Counted from the first letter of the stretch, positions 22,156 through 31,990 are shown. The stretch: 37,035 nt of DNA from Alphaproteobacteria bacterium MarineAlpha3_Bin3 (GCA_002938075.1 PTLK01000002.1:1-37035), one strand, 5' to 3'. The notes: generated from the sequence alone by a model not told the origin. Numbers and translations are program-made.

Positions 22156-23970
22156 ATGACCAAAACCAGGACTCACCAGACCCGGCAAAAAAGCCAAAGC
22201 GGCGATTTGCCGAACTGGAATTTGAACGATCTTTACCGCCGGCCGAAATCGCCGAAGCTGAAGGCCGACATCGCCTGGGCCCGGAGTGAATCGAAAAAGT
22301 TCCGCAAAGCCTTCGAAGGGCGTCTCAAGGGCCTCGACGGAAACGGACTGGCCAGGGCTATTTCGCGCTACGAAAAAATCACCGAGCGCCTGGGCCGGGT
22401 GATGAGCTACGGGCACCTGCTGCACGCGACCCATATTTCCGATGCCGAAATCAGCGCTTTTTTCCAGACCCTGCAGGAAAAGGTGACGGATATTTCCACC
22501 GAAATCCTGTTTTTTACCCTGGAGCTCAACCGGCTCGGCGAGACGGTGTTGAAAAAGCAGCTCAAAAGCCCCAAGGCCGCCCGATATGCGCCGTGGATCA
22601 GGGATTGCCGGGTTTTCCGCCGCCACCAGCTTTCCGACGAGGCGGAGAAGCTGTTGCACGAAAAATCGCTGACCAGCCACAACGCCTGGATCCGCCTGTT
22701 CGGGGAAACCATGGCCGACCTCCGTTTTCGGGTCGAGGGCGGCAAGAAGCCTAAGCAGATGACCCTCGCCGATACCCTTAACCTGCTGTCCGACAAAAAG
22801 GCCCAGGTCCGCAAACGGGGCGCCAAGGCGCTCAGCCGCGGCCTGGCCAAGAACATTCGGGTGCTATCGTTGATCACCAATACGCTGGCCAAGGACAAGG
22901 AGATCGAGGACCAATGGCGGCGGTACCCGCACCCGGCGTCCTATCGCAACCTTTCCAACCAGGTCGAAGACGAGTTCGTGGATGCTCTCATCGGCGCCGT
23001 CAAGGACAGCTATCCCCGGCTGTCGCACCGGTATTACAGGCTCAAGGCGAAATGGTTCGGGGTCCGTAAGCTCAATACCTGGGACCGCAACGCGCCGCTG
23101 CCCGAGGATTCCAACCGCCACTATTCATGGGGCGAGGCCAGGCAAATCGTGCTTTCGGCCTTTGGTGGTTTCGCCCCTGAGATGTCCGAAATCGCCGGGC
23201 GTTTCTTCGATCATGGATGGATCGACGCGGCGCCCCGGCCGGGCAAGGATTCCGGCGCCTTTGCCCACCCTACGGTGCCTTCGGTGCATCCCTATGTGAT
23301 GCTCAACTACCACGGCAAGGGGCGGGACGTGATGACGCTGGCCCATGAACTGGGCCACGGGGTGCACCAGGTGCTGGCCGCCCCCCAGGGCGCATTGATG
23401 TCCGACACGCCGCTGACGTTGGCCGAAACGGCGTCCGTCTTCGGCGAGATGCTGACCTTTCAGGCGATGCTGAAGACCGAAAAAAGCGCCAAGCGGCGGC
23501 GCATCCTTCTCGCCGGCAAGGTCGAGGACATGATGAACACCGTCATCCGGCAGATCGCCTTTCACCAGTTCGAAGAACGCGTCCACGCCGAACGCCCGAA
23601 GGGCGAATTGAGTGCCCAGCGCCTGGGCGACATCTGGATGGAGGTGCAGCGCCAAAGCCTTGGCCCGGCGTTCCGGTTCGATGACGATTACCGGAATTTC
23701 TGGGCCTATATCCCGCATTTCCTGCACGCGCCGTTTTACGTTTACGCCTATGCCTTCGGCGATTGCCTGGTCAATTCCCTTTATGACGTTTTCAAGAACG
23801 GCCACCCCGGCTTCCAGGGCAAATATTTCAACATGCTGAAGGCCGGCGGCACGCTGCGCCATAAAGAGCTTTTGGCGCCGTTCGGGCTCGATGCCTCCGA
23901 TCCGGATTTCTGGCAGCGCGGCCTGGGCGTTATTTCGGGCTTCATCGACGAGCTCGAAAGCGAATTTTGA
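22156..23970 (+). CDS. M3-family oligoendopeptidase (PepF-like)
   Basis: Zinc site TLAHELGHGVHQ; 604 aa; ETASVFGEMLTF. Confidence 0.93.
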   Translation: MTKTRTHQTRQKSQSGDLPNWNLNDLYRRPKSPKLKADIAWARSESKKFRKAFEGRLKGLDGNGLARAISRYEKITERLGRVMSYGHLLHATHISDAEISAFFQTLQEKVTDISTEILFFTLELNRLGETVLKKQLKSPKAARYAPWIRDCRVFRRHQLSDEAEKLLHEKSLTSHNAWIRLFGETMADLRFRVEGGKKPKQMTLADTLNLLSDKKAQVRKRGAKALSRGLAKNIRVLSLITNTLAKDKEIEDQWRRYPHPASYRNLSNQVEDEFVDALIGAVKDSYPRLSHRYYRLKAKWFGVRKLNTWDRNAPLPEDSNRHYSWGEARQIVLSAFGGFAPEMSEIAGRFFDHGWIDAAPRPGKDSGAFAHPTVPSVHPYVMLNYHGKGRDVMTLAHELGHGVHQVLAAPQGALMSDTPLTLAETASVFGEMLTFQAMLKTEKSAKRRRILLAGKVEDMMNTVIRQIAFHQFEERVHAERPKGELSAQRLGDIWMEVQRQSLGPAFRFDDDYRNFWAYIPHFLHAPFYVYAYAFGDCLVNSLYDVFKNGHPGFQGKYFNMLKAGGTLRHKELLAPFGLDASDPDFWQRGLGVISGFIDELESEF

Positions 23971-23971
23971 C

Positions 23972-25312
23972 ATGGCCGATGACAACAGCCTGAGCGGACG
24001 GGTCCAGCGCTACGCCAAGGTGGGGACCACTATCGGCGGCTTCGCGGCACGCACCGTCGGCGGCCAGTTGTTCGGACTCCCGCTCGATCGCGCCGAGCAT
24101 GCCGCCGAATTGCAGCAAGCCTTGGGTGGGCTCAAGGGCCCGGTGATGAAGGTGGCGCAGATCCTGGCCACCGTTCCCGACGTTTTGCCCGAGGAATACA
24201 TCGTCGAGCTGGCGAAGTTGCAGACCAACGCGCCTGCCATGGGCTGGGCCTTCGTCAAGCGCCGTATGGCCGGCGAATTGGGGCCGAACTGGCAATCGAA
24301 ATTCAAGTCCTTCGAACAGCAGGCCGCCGCCGCCGCGTCCCTGGGACAGGTCCACAAGGCCCAAGACCTTCGGGGCCGCAGGCTGGCCTGCAAGATTCAG
24401 TACCCGGATATGGGCTCGGTGGTGGAGGCCGACCTCAAGCAGTTGAAGCTGGCGTTCGCCATCTACCGGCGCTACGACCGCGCCATCGACCCCAGCGAAA
24501 TCCACAAGGAGCTTTCCGACCGGCTGCGCGAGGAACTGGATTACCGCCGCGAGGCCTGCAATATGAGCCTTTATGGCAAGATCCTTAAAGCCGAGAAAGG
24601 CGTTCACGTCCCCGATGTGGTGGCGAAGCTGTCCAGCGACCGGCTGTTGAGTATGACGTGGCTGGACGGAGCCCCCTTGCTGCGGTTCGTCGACGAACAC
24701 ATCAAAAGCCGAAACGCGGTGGCCCGGAACATGTTCCGGGCCTGGTACGTGCCGTTTTATTTTTACGGTGTGCTGCATGGCGATCCACACCTCGGCAATT
24801 ACACGGTGCGGCCCGACGGGACCATCAACCTGATGGATTACGGCTGCATCCGGGTGTTCAAGCCCAGCTTCATCCGCGCCGTGATCGACCTTTACCGGGC
24901 GCTCCGCGACGACGACCCGGACCTGGCGGTTCACGCTTACGAGACTTGGGGCTTTCATCACCTGGGACGGGACGTCATCGACATCCTCAACCAGTGGGCC
25001 CGTTTCCTTTACGCGCCGTTGTTGGAGGATCAGGTGAAAACCATCCAGGACGACGGCGGGGTGATGTACGGGGCCGGGGTGGCGGCTAAGGTCCACCGGG
25101 AGCTCCGGACTATCGGTGGGGTCACACCGCCGAGGGAATTCGTCCTCATGGACCGTGCCTCCATCGGACTGGGCAGCGTGTTCACCCATCTGAAGGCTGA
25201 AATCAACTGGCACCGGATGTTTCACGACCTGATCGACGATTTCGACGAAAAGGAACTTGCCAAGCGGCAAAAAAAGATGTTGGCCGCTTTCGACATTCCG
25301 CTGGCCGATTGA
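23972..25312 (+). CDS. ABC1/UbiB (AarF)-family atypical kinase
   Basis: PVMKVAQILATVPDVLPEEYIVELAKLQ (KxGQ-like region); AAASLGQVHKA; LACKIQYPDM; REELDYRREA; LHGDPHLGNYTVRPDGTINLMDYG. Confidence 0.93.
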   Translation: MADDNSLSGRVQRYAKVGTTIGGFAARTVGGQLFGLPLDRAEHAAELQQALGGLKGPVMKVAQILATVPDVLPEEYIVELAKLQTNAPAMGWAFVKRRMAGELGPNWQSKFKSFEQQAAAAASLGQVHKAQDLRGRRLACKIQYPDMGSVVEADLKQLKLAFAIYRRYDRAIDPSEIHKELSDRLREELDYRREACNMSLYGKILKAEKGVHVPDVVAKLSSDRLLSMTWLDGAPLLRFVDEHIKSRNAVARNMFRAWYVPFYFYGVLHGDPHLGNYTVRPDGTINLMDYGCIRVFKPSFIRAVIDLYRALRDDDPDLAVHAYETWGFHHLGRDVIDILNQWARFLYAPLLEDQVKTIQDDGGVMYGAGVAAKVHRELRTIGGVTPPREFVLMDRASIGLGSVFTHLKAEINWHRMFHDLIDDFDEKELAKRQKKMLAAFDIPLAD

Positions 25313-25398
25313 GCCGCTTGTGTGGTCCTGGGCCGAACCGCTAGTATTTCCAGAGCCGTTTCCGCGACGGTTTTCAATACATAACAAGGCTGAGGCGC

Positions 25399-26001
25399 AT
25401 GTTCGTCGACGGCGGAGAAGTCGATAAGAAATTCTTCCAGGAAGGCGAGACCGTCTTCCAGGAGGGCGATCCGGGCAACGCCGCCTATATCGTCGAATCC
25501 GGGTCGGAGGGCATTTTCAGGTCCGACGAAGGCGAAGATGTCCAGTTGGCGACCATGAACATGGGCGAGTTATTCGGGGAAATGGCCATCATCGACGGCT
25601 CGAAACGCATGGCCCATGCGGTGGCCATGGAAGACAGCGTCATTGTCTGCCTGCCCCGCGCCGATCTCGAGGCCATGCTCGCCAAACAAGCGCCGATGGT
25701 CAAAACCCTGATCCAGATTCTGGCCGATAACCTGCGCACCGTCCACGAGGTCTATATGAAACGCCCGTGCAGCGTCCATGATTTCTTCAACGCCATAACC
25801 TTTCATATGGACGGGCTGGGCAAAAGAATTGAGGCCGACAAGGACGCCGACCCAACGGGGGAGGATCTCAAAAGACTGAAGCTCACCGAGGAGCAAATGT
25901 CGGTTCTGGCCGAGCATTTCGCCGATTATCAGGACAAGCGGGCCAGCGTTGTCGAAGTTCTGGGGAAAGCCCCAGACAAGCCAGACAAGAAGGTTGGCTG
26001 A
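25399..26001 (+). CDS. Cyclic nucleotide-binding domain protein (no DNA-binding domain recognised)
   Basis: FFQEGETVFQEGDPGNAAYIVESG...MGELFGEMAIIDGSKRMAHAVAMEDSVIVCLPR cNMP-binding fold. Confidence 0.85.
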   Translation: MFVDGGEVDKKFFQEGETVFQEGDPGNAAYIVESGSEGIFRSDEGEDVQLATMNMGELFGEMAIIDGSKRMAHAVAMEDSVIVCLPRADLEAMLAKQAPMVKTLIQILADNLRTVHEVYMKRPCSVHDFFNAITFHMDGLGKRIEADKDADPTGEDLKRLKLTEEQMSVLAEHFADYQDKRASVVEVLGKAPDKPDKKVG

Positions 26002-26021
26002 GCACGGGAGGATTATCGGTC

Positions 26022-26417
26022 TTGAGCGAGCCCAAATTCCATATGTTTCCGGCGGCCCCTAAGCCGGTCGCGCCGTTCAGCCATGCGGTCGAGGCCGATG
26101 GCTGGGTGCAGTTGGCGGGGCAGATGCCGACGGACCCCGACGACCCGTCGAAGCCTCTGCCCGACGGCATCGAGGCGCAGACCCGGCAGGTCATGGACAA
26201 CCTGGTGTTGGTCCTGGGCGGGCTCGGCCTCGGGTTCGAACACGTGACCTCGGCCCGGGCCTTCCTGACCCATTTCGAGCGCGATTACGCGGCCATGAAC
26301 GAAGTCTATGCGTCTTATTTCCCCGCCGACCGGCGCCCGGCACGGACCTGCGTCGGGGTTGCCGCACTGGCCCGGGGCGCCTTGGTCGAAATCGACATGA
26401 TCGCCCGCCGGGGTTAA
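26022..26417 (+). CDS. RidA family protein (TTG start)
   Basis: PVAPFSHAVEADGWVQLAGQMPTDP; RPARTCVGVAALARGALVEIDMIA; GGGAGGAT Shine-Dalgarno upstream of TTG. Confidence 0.9.
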   Translation: MSEPKFHMFPAAPKPVAPFSHAVEADGWVQLAGQMPTDPDDPSKPLPDGIEAQTRQVMDNLVLVLGGLGLGFEHVTSARAFLTHFERDYAAMNEVYASYFPADRRPARTCVGVAALARGALVEIDMIARRG

Positions 26418-26512
26418 CGCGGGCCTTGTGCAACTCCGCCCGAGAAGGCATATAAAACGCTGAAAAGAATGCTCGGCGGTGGGCGCGGCCAAAAAGTACC
26501 GCCGCAGGACGG

Positions 26513-26564
26513 CCCCCTGGGACGACCCCTGAGACGACCCCCTGAGACAACCCCCTGAGACGAC
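26513..26564. repeat. Short tandem repeat, 12-13 nt period, about 4 copies, in the pntAA leader
   Basis: CCCCCTGGGACGA / CCCCTGAGACGA / CCCCCTGAGACAA / CCCCCTGAGACGA read directly. Confidence 0.9.
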
Positions 26565-26579
26565 AAGGACGAATTTCCA

Positions 26580-27794
26580 ATGAAAATCGCCATCGTCAAG
26601 GAAACCCGGGCCAACGAAACGCGGGTGGCCGGTTCTCCGGAAGTGGTCAAGAAATTGATCGGGCTCGGCTTTCAGGTCGTCGTCCAGCAGGACGCGGGTC
26701 GGGACGCGTCCTTTACCGACGCCGCTTTCCGCGACGCCGGCGCCACCATCGCCAAGGACGCCCGGGCGGCGTTGAAGGGTGCCGGCATGGTTTTCAAGAT
26801 CCAGGCTCCCCAGGCGGGTGAAATTCCGGCGATCAAGAAGGGCACCATCTTGGTGGCTTCCCTGGGCGCGCTTTCCAACCCGAAGGAGATGCAGGCCCTG
26901 GCCCGGGCCGGGCTGACGTCGTTTGCCATGGAGTTGATGCCGCGTATCAGCCGGGCGCAAAGCATGGATATCCTGTCGTCGCAGTCGAACCTGGCCGGTT
27001 ACAAGGCGGTGCTGGACGCGGCCTCGGAATTCGGCCGTGCCTTTCCGATGATGATGACGGCGGCGGGAACGGTACCCCCGGCCAAGGTCTTCATCATGGG
27101 GGTCGGCGTCGCCGGCCTGCAGGCCATCGCCACCGCCAAGCGGCTGGGCGCCATCGTCACCGCCACCGACGTGCGCCCGGCGACCAAGGAACAGGTGGAA
27201 AGCCTGGGCGGCAAGTTTCTCGAAGTCGACCCGGAAATGGAAAAGGACGCCCAAACCGAAGGCGGCTACGCCAAGGAGATGCCGCCCGCGTACTTCGCCA
27301 AGCAGAAGAAGGTCGTCGCCGAGCACATCACCAAGCAGGACATCGTCATCACCACGGCGTTGATCCCGGGCCGTCCGGCGCCGGTTTTGGTGACCGAGCA
27401 GGTGGTCGCCACCATGAAGCCCGGCGCGGTCATCGTCGATCTGGCGGTCGAGGCGGGGGGTAATTGCCCGCTGTCGAAACTCGATCAGGTGGTGAAAACC
27501 AAGAACGGCGTCACTATTATCGGCCATGGCAACGTCGCCGGCCGTCTGGCCGAGGACGCCAGCGCGCTGTTCGCCAAGAACCTGCTCAACTTCATCACCC
27601 CCCTGGTCGATCCCGAAACAAAGAATCTGGCCATCGACTGGGAAGATGAAATCGTCAAGGGCACCCTGGTCACCCGGGACGGCAAAGTGGTGCATCCAAT
27701 GCTGACGAATAAAAAACCGGGGAAGAAACCAGGGAAAAAGCCGGCCGGGAAAGCCAAAAAACCGGCGTCTAAACCGAAACCCAAAGGGAAATGA
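26580..27794 (+). CDS. pntAA: NAD(P) transhydrogenase subunit alpha part 1 with Lys/Pro-rich C-terminal tail
   Basis: [56 protein letters not shown]; tail [28 protein letters not shown]. Confidence 0.96.
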   Translation: MKIAIVKETRANETRVAGSPEVVKKLIGLGFQVVVQQDAGRDASFTDAAFRDAGATIAKDARAALKGAGMVFKIQAPQAGEIPAIKKGTILVASLGALSNPKEMQALARAGLTSFAMELMPRISRAQSMDILSSQSNLAGYKAVLDAASEFGRAFPMMMTAAGTVPPAKVFIMGVGVAGLQAIATAKRLGAIVTATDVRPATKEQVESLGGKFLEVDPEMEKDAQTEGGYAKEMPPAYFAKQKKVVAEHITKQDIVITTALIPGRPAPVLVTEQVVATMKPGAVIVDLAVEAGGNCPLSKLDQVVKTKNGVTIIGHGNVAGRLAEDASALFAKNLLNFITPLVDPETKNLAIDWEDEIVKGTLVTRDGKVVHPMLTNKKPGKKPGKKPAGKAKKPASKPKPKGK

Positions 27795-28210
27795 CCATGG
27801 AAGTGGAAACCATCAGGGACTTGGCCGCGGAACTAGCGACGGAAGCCGCGACCTTGTTCGAAAAATCCGAAAAACTGGCCAACGCATTGACGAAACAGGT
27901 CGAGATTCAGATACAAGGCGCGGGAGGCGACCCGTTTTTGGGCCTGTTCACGGTTTTCGTGCTCGCCTGCTTTATCGGTTTTTACGTCGTCTGGAGCGTC
28001 ACCCCGGCGCTTCATTCGCCGTTGATGGCGGTCACCAACGCCATCTCGTCGGTCATCATCGTCGGCGGGCTTCTTGCCGCCGGGCCGACGGAAATGGATT
28101 TTTCCAAGCTCATGGGCTTTCTGGCGGTGACACTGGCGTCGGTCAATATCTTCGGCGGTTTCATCGTTACCAATCGCATGTTGGGCATGTTCAAGAAGAA
28201 AAAAAACTAG
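27791..28210 (+). CDS. pntAB: NAD(P) transhydrogenase subunit alpha part 2
   Basis: [46 protein letters not shown]. Confidence 0.96.
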   Translation: MTMEVETIRDLAAELATEAATLFEKSEKLANALTKQVEIQIQGAGGDPFLGLFTVFVLACFIGFYVVWSVTPALHSPLMAVTNAISSVIIVGGLLAAGPTEMDFSKLMGFLAVTLASVNIFGGFIVTNRMLGMFKKKKN

Positions 28211-28225
28211 GGCGGGAGCAGGGAC

Positions 28226-29608
28226 ATGACAGGATTTGCCTATCTCGTCGCTTCGGTGCTGTTCATCCTCGCCCTTCGGGGGCTGAGCTCGCCTGAAACC
28301 GCCCGCCGGGGCAACCTTTACGGCGTTGCCGGCATGGTCATCGCCATCGTATCGACCCTGGCCGACCCCGGCGTCGTAAGCTTGTCGATGATCCTTCTGG
28401 GAATATTGATCGGCGGTTCCATCGGCACCGTGGTCGGGCTCAGGATCAAGATGACGGCGCTGCCGCAACTGATCGCCGCCTTCCACAGCCTCGTCGGCAT
28501 GGCCGCCGTCTTCGTCGCCGCCGCCGCCTTTTACAATCCCGAGGCCTACGGCATCGGCACCCTGGGCGACATCCATACCGTCAGCATCATCGAAATGTCG
28601 CTGGGGATGGTCATCGGCGCCATCACCTTTTCCGGCTCGGTCATCGCGTTTGCCAAGCTGCAAGGGGTGATGAGCGGCAACCCGGTGGTCTTTCGCCTGC
28701 AACACCCTTTGAACGCCCTGATCGCCACCTTGATCTTGGTTCTGATCCTGGTCCTGATCGCTAACCAGTCGCCGACGACGTTCTGGACGCTGGTGGGACT
28801 CAGCTTCCTGATCGGGTTTTTGATCATCATCCCCATCGGTGGCGCCGACATGCCGGTCGTGGTCTCGATGCTAAACTCCTATTCCGGGTGGGCCGCCTGC
28901 GGCATCGGCTTCACCCTTTCCAATTCGGCGCTGATCATCACCGGCGCCCTGGTCGGCTCGTCCGGCGCCATCCTCAGCTACATCATGTGCAAGGGCATGA
29001 ACCGGTCCATCGTCAACGTCATGTTGGGCGGTTTCGGCGGCGACGCCACCGCCGGCACGACGGCGGCCGGCGCCGGCGACAAGACGGCCAAATCGGGCGC
29101 TGCCGACGATGCCGCCTTCCTGATGAAGAACGCCAACAAGGTCATCATCGTTCCCGGTTACGGCATGGCGGTGGCCCAGGCCCAGCACGCGTTGCGTGAA
29201 ATGGCCGATGTCCTGAAAGCCGAAGCCGTCGAGGTCTCCTACGCCATCCACCCGGTGGCCGGGCGCATGCCCGGGCACATGAACGTGCTGCTGGCCGAGG
29301 CCAACGTACCCTATGACGAGGTCTTCGAGCTGGAGGCCATCAACCACGAGTTTTCGACCGCGGATGTCGCCTTCGTCATCGGCGCCAACGATACCACCAA
29401 CCCGGTCGCCAAGACCGACCCGTCGAGCCCGATTGCCGGCATGCCGATCCTCGACGTCGAGAAAGCAGGCACGGTGCTGTTCGTCAAACGCTCGCTGTCG
29501 CCCGGTTACGCCGGCGTCGACAACCCGCTGTTTTATGCCGACAACTCGATGATGCTGTTCGGCGACGCCAAGAAGATGACCGAGGAAATCGTTCAGGCGC
29601 TGGGCTAG
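28226..29608 (+). CDS. pntB: NAD(P) transhydrogenase subunit beta
   Basis: 460 aa; IIPIGGADMPVVVSMLNSYSGWAACGIGFTLSN; PGYGMAVAQAQHAL; GANDTTNPVAKTDPSSPIAGMPILDV. Confidence 0.97.
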   Translation: MTGFAYLVASVLFILALRGLSSPETARRGNLYGVAGMVIAIVSTLADPGVVSLSMILLGILIGGSIGTVVGLRIKMTALPQLIAAFHSLVGMAAVFVAAAAFYNPEAYGIGTLGDIHTVSIIEMSLGMVIGAITFSGSVIAFAKLQGVMSGNPVVFRLQHPLNALIATLILVLILVLIANQSPTTFWTLVGLSFLIGFLIIIPIGGADMPVVVSMLNSYSGWAACGIGFTLSNSALIITGALVGSSGAILSYIMCKGMNRSIVNVMLGGFGGDATAGTTAAGAGDKTAKSGAADDAAFLMKNANKVIIVPGYGMAVAQAQHALREMADVLKAEAVEVSYAIHPVAGRMPGHMNVLLAEANVPYDEVFELEAINHEFSTADVAFVIGANDTTNPVAKTDPSSPIAGMPILDVEKAGTVLFVKRSLSPGYAGVDNPLFYADNSMMLFGDAKKMTEEIVQALG

Positions 29609-29646
29609 GGAACTTCGGCCCTGTCGCCTAAATCGCGGACACGCAA

Positions 29647-29678
29647 AAACCGCTAAGACCCGTATGGCTCGGCGGTTT
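29647..29678 (+). terminator. Possible weak terminator after pntB
   Basis: AAACCGC ... GCGGTTT inverted repeat, short T-rich tail. Confidence 0.4.
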
Positions 29679-29709
29679 CTTGTAGGGTCTGACCGGCCGG
29701 AAGGCGGCT

Positions 29710-29937
29710 TTAGAAGCCTTCGCGCTCCATCCGCTTGCGCTCCAGCTTGCGGGCCCGGCGGATGGCCTCGGCCTTTTCGCGGGCTTTGCGTTCCGAGGGT
29801 TTTTCATAGGAACGCCGCAGCTTCATCTCGCGGAAGATGCCTTCGCGCTGCATCTTCTTTTTCAGCACTTTCAGAGCCTGGTCGACGTTGTTATCGCGTA
29901 CCGTAACTTGCAAAGGCTTTGGTCTCTCTTTTTTCAT
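29710..29937 (-). CDS. rpsU: 30S ribosomal protein S21
   Basis: [50 protein letters not shown]; true start may be TTG at 29913. Confidence 0.96.
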   Translation of the reverse strand: MKKERPKPLQVTVRDNNVDQALKVLKKKMQREGIFREMKLRRSYEKPSERKAREKAEAIRRARKLERKRMEREGF

Positions 29938-30057
29938 TTGTTTTGTAAAAAGGCCGGAAATATAAGCATTTCCGTGACTGGGCTCGGCGTTCTATCATAT
30001 CCGGACAGGGTTGGGAAGGGTCGAAGCCCGAGAAACGGTAAATCGGTAAAGGAACGC

Positions 30058-30660
30058 ATGGCTATCTTGAAGGTCGCCAGAATGGGCCATCCGGTGCTTA
30101 ACAGGACCGCCGATGCGGTGGAAGACCCGACGGCGCCCGAAATCCAACGCCTGATCGCCGATATGGTGGATACCATGGCCGACGCCCCCGGGATCGGCCT
30201 GGCGGCGCCCCAGGTCCACGTTCCGAAACGGCTGGTGATTTTTCACATTCCCGAAACCCGCGCCCACCAGGAAGAAGACGAAAACGGCGATGAGGCGGAA
30301 GAAGCGGTGCCGATGACGGTGCTGATCAACCCCGAGATCGAGGCCCTGGGCGAGGAAAGGGTCACCGGCATCGAGGGCTGTCTGTCGCTGCCCGGCATGG
30401 TCGGCATGGTGCCCCGTTTCCGGCATATCCGCTACAAGGCGCTGGCGCCGGACGGATCGGTCATCGAACGCGAGGCCAGTGGCTATCACGCCCGCGTCGT
30501 TCAGCACGAATGTGACCATCTTGACGGAATCCTGTACCCTCAGCGGATGGAAGACCTTTCGACCCTGGGCTATACGGACGAAATGGACCGCGACGAACTG
30601 CCCTTGGGCGCAAGGATGCGGGAAAAGGAACTGCCAACAGAGGCCGCCGATGACGGATGA
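30058..30660 (+). CDS. def: Peptide deformylase
   Basis: GIGLAAPQV, EGCLSLPG, QHECDHLDGILY motifs; short acidic insertion HQEEDENGDEAEEAVP. Confidence 0.97.
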   Translation: MAILKVARMGHPVLNRTADAVEDPTAPEIQRLIADMVDTMADAPGIGLAAPQVHVPKRLVIFHIPETRAHQEEDENGDEAEEAVPMTVLINPEIEALGEERVTGIEGCLSLPGMVGMVPRFRHIRYKALAPDGSVIEREASGYHARVVQHECDHLDGILYPQRMEDLSTLGYTDEMDRDELPLGARMREKELPTEAADDG

Positions 30661-31288
30661 CCAACAGGCCATCAGGGACCGGATTTTGGTTGCCGCCTTG
30701 GCCCACGTGGCGTTCGACGGCTGGACCCAGCGGACGCTGAAGGCCGGGGTAAAGGACGCCGGCATGAGCCCGGACATGGCTCTGCGCGCCTTTGCCGGCG
30801 GCATTCCCGACCTGGTGGACCACTGGGCCGATTGGGCCGACCGGCGGATGCTCGACGACCTTGCCGCCCAGGACCTTGCCGCCATGCGCATCCGCGACCG
30901 CATCACCGCCGCCGTCAAGGCCAGGTTGCAGGTCATGGACCCCCATCCGGAGGCGGCGCGGCGGCTATTCGCGTATCTGGCCCTGCCCCCGAATGCGCCG
31001 CTGGCGGCCCGGCTCACGTGGCGCACGGTGGATGTCATGTGGTACGCCGCTGGCGACGACGCCAGCGATTTCAACTATTACACCAAGCGTGGCCTGCTGG
31101 CACCCGTCTACACGACCACGGCGCTTTGCTGGCTTGCCGACACTTCGGACGGCCACGCCGATACCTGGGCCTACCTGGACCGGCGCATCGCCGATGTCAT
31201 GAAGGTCCCGGCAATCATGTCGCGGATCAAGGCGGCGCTGTCATCGCTGCCCCGGCCGTCGAGAATCTTTCGCCGCGCCCGGAACTGA
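30650..31288 (+). CDS. COQ9-family protein (ubiquinone biosynthesis accessory)
   Basis: VDHWADWADRRML...RTVDVMWYAAGDDASDFNYYTKRGLLAPVYTTTALCWLAD characteristic core; overlaps def stop. Confidence 0.93.
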   Translation: MTDDQQAIRDRILVAALAHVAFDGWTQRTLKAGVKDAGMSPDMALRAFAGGIPDLVDHWADWADRRMLDDLAAQDLAAMRIRDRITAAVKARLQVMDPHPEAARRLFAYLALPPNAPLAARLTWRTVDVMWYAAGDDASDFNYYTKRGLLAPVYTTTALCWLADTSDGHADTWAYLDRRIADVMKVPAIMSRIKAALSSLPRPSRIFRRARN

Positions 31289-31513
31289 ACGGCGTTGGAA
31301 AAAAAAGGAGGCGCGACCGGGAAAATCACGCCCCCAAAATCAGGGATGTTGGAAATGTTCCTGCCCTTTGGTGGGCAAGGGTTTTGATCCCAGAAAAACC
31401 AGGGAGGCTCAGCTATGGACGGTGGGGGTCCGCCGAGCAAGCCAGTCAAATGAGTTCACGGTTTGGTGAACAAGGGCTCCCGTTTGTCGAATCAAGGCCG
31501 GCGAGACCGGGAC

Positions 31514-31990
31514 TTATTCCACCCACAGCCCCCGCTGCCGGTGCCAGTCTTCCATGCCGACGCTATAGGGGCCGTCGAGCCGCTCGATGGCGCCGCCCTC
31601 GTGCGGAACCGTCCACGGGGACCGGGAGGAGAGGAAATTATCCAGAAAAGCCGGCGGTTTCGGCAGCGGCGTGTCGAACGCCGAGGCGAAGGAATGGAGG
31701 TGTTCTGACCAGCGGGGGTCGAAAAGCCACAGTTGCGAGCCGCAACGGTTGCAGAAACTTTGTTCGGCGGGGCTGACGGAGCCATCGTCCATCTTCGCCT
31801 GGTAGCGGGTAATGTTTTCATCTCCCTCGATTTTCAGGGTTTAGGCGAGGCCGAGCAGGAAAATGCCAAGCCCCCCGGACCCGGCCGTCTTGCGGCAGAT
31901 CGAGCAAGAACAGCGGGCATAAGGGTAAGGGGTGTGGGATTGCATCGAAAATCTGACGGCGCCACAGTGACACGAACTTTCGAGCAGCAT
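31514..31990 (-). pseudogene. GFA-domain (glutathione-dependent formaldehyde-activating enzyme-like) gene interrupted by one in-frame TAA
   Basis: ATG at 31990 with GGAGGA Shine-Dalgarno. MLLESSCHCGAVRFSMQSHTPYPYARCSCSICRKTAGSGGLGIFLLGLA*TLKIEGDENITRYQAKMDDGSVSPAEQSFCNRCGSQLWLFDPRW...; all expected Cys motifs present, TAA at 31841-31843. Confidence 0.85.

Noticed and set aside
30058-30660. Peptide deformylase acidic insertion as a novel domain
   Set aside because: Only about 15 residues (HQEEDENGDEAEEAVP) in a loop known to vary in length; catalytic motifs are canonical.
11581-31843. Reassignment of TAA as a sense codon
   Set aside because: Many intact genes in the window end normally at TAA (for example flgC, fliR, the RidA gene, the GGNDF gene), so TAA clearly functions as a stop.
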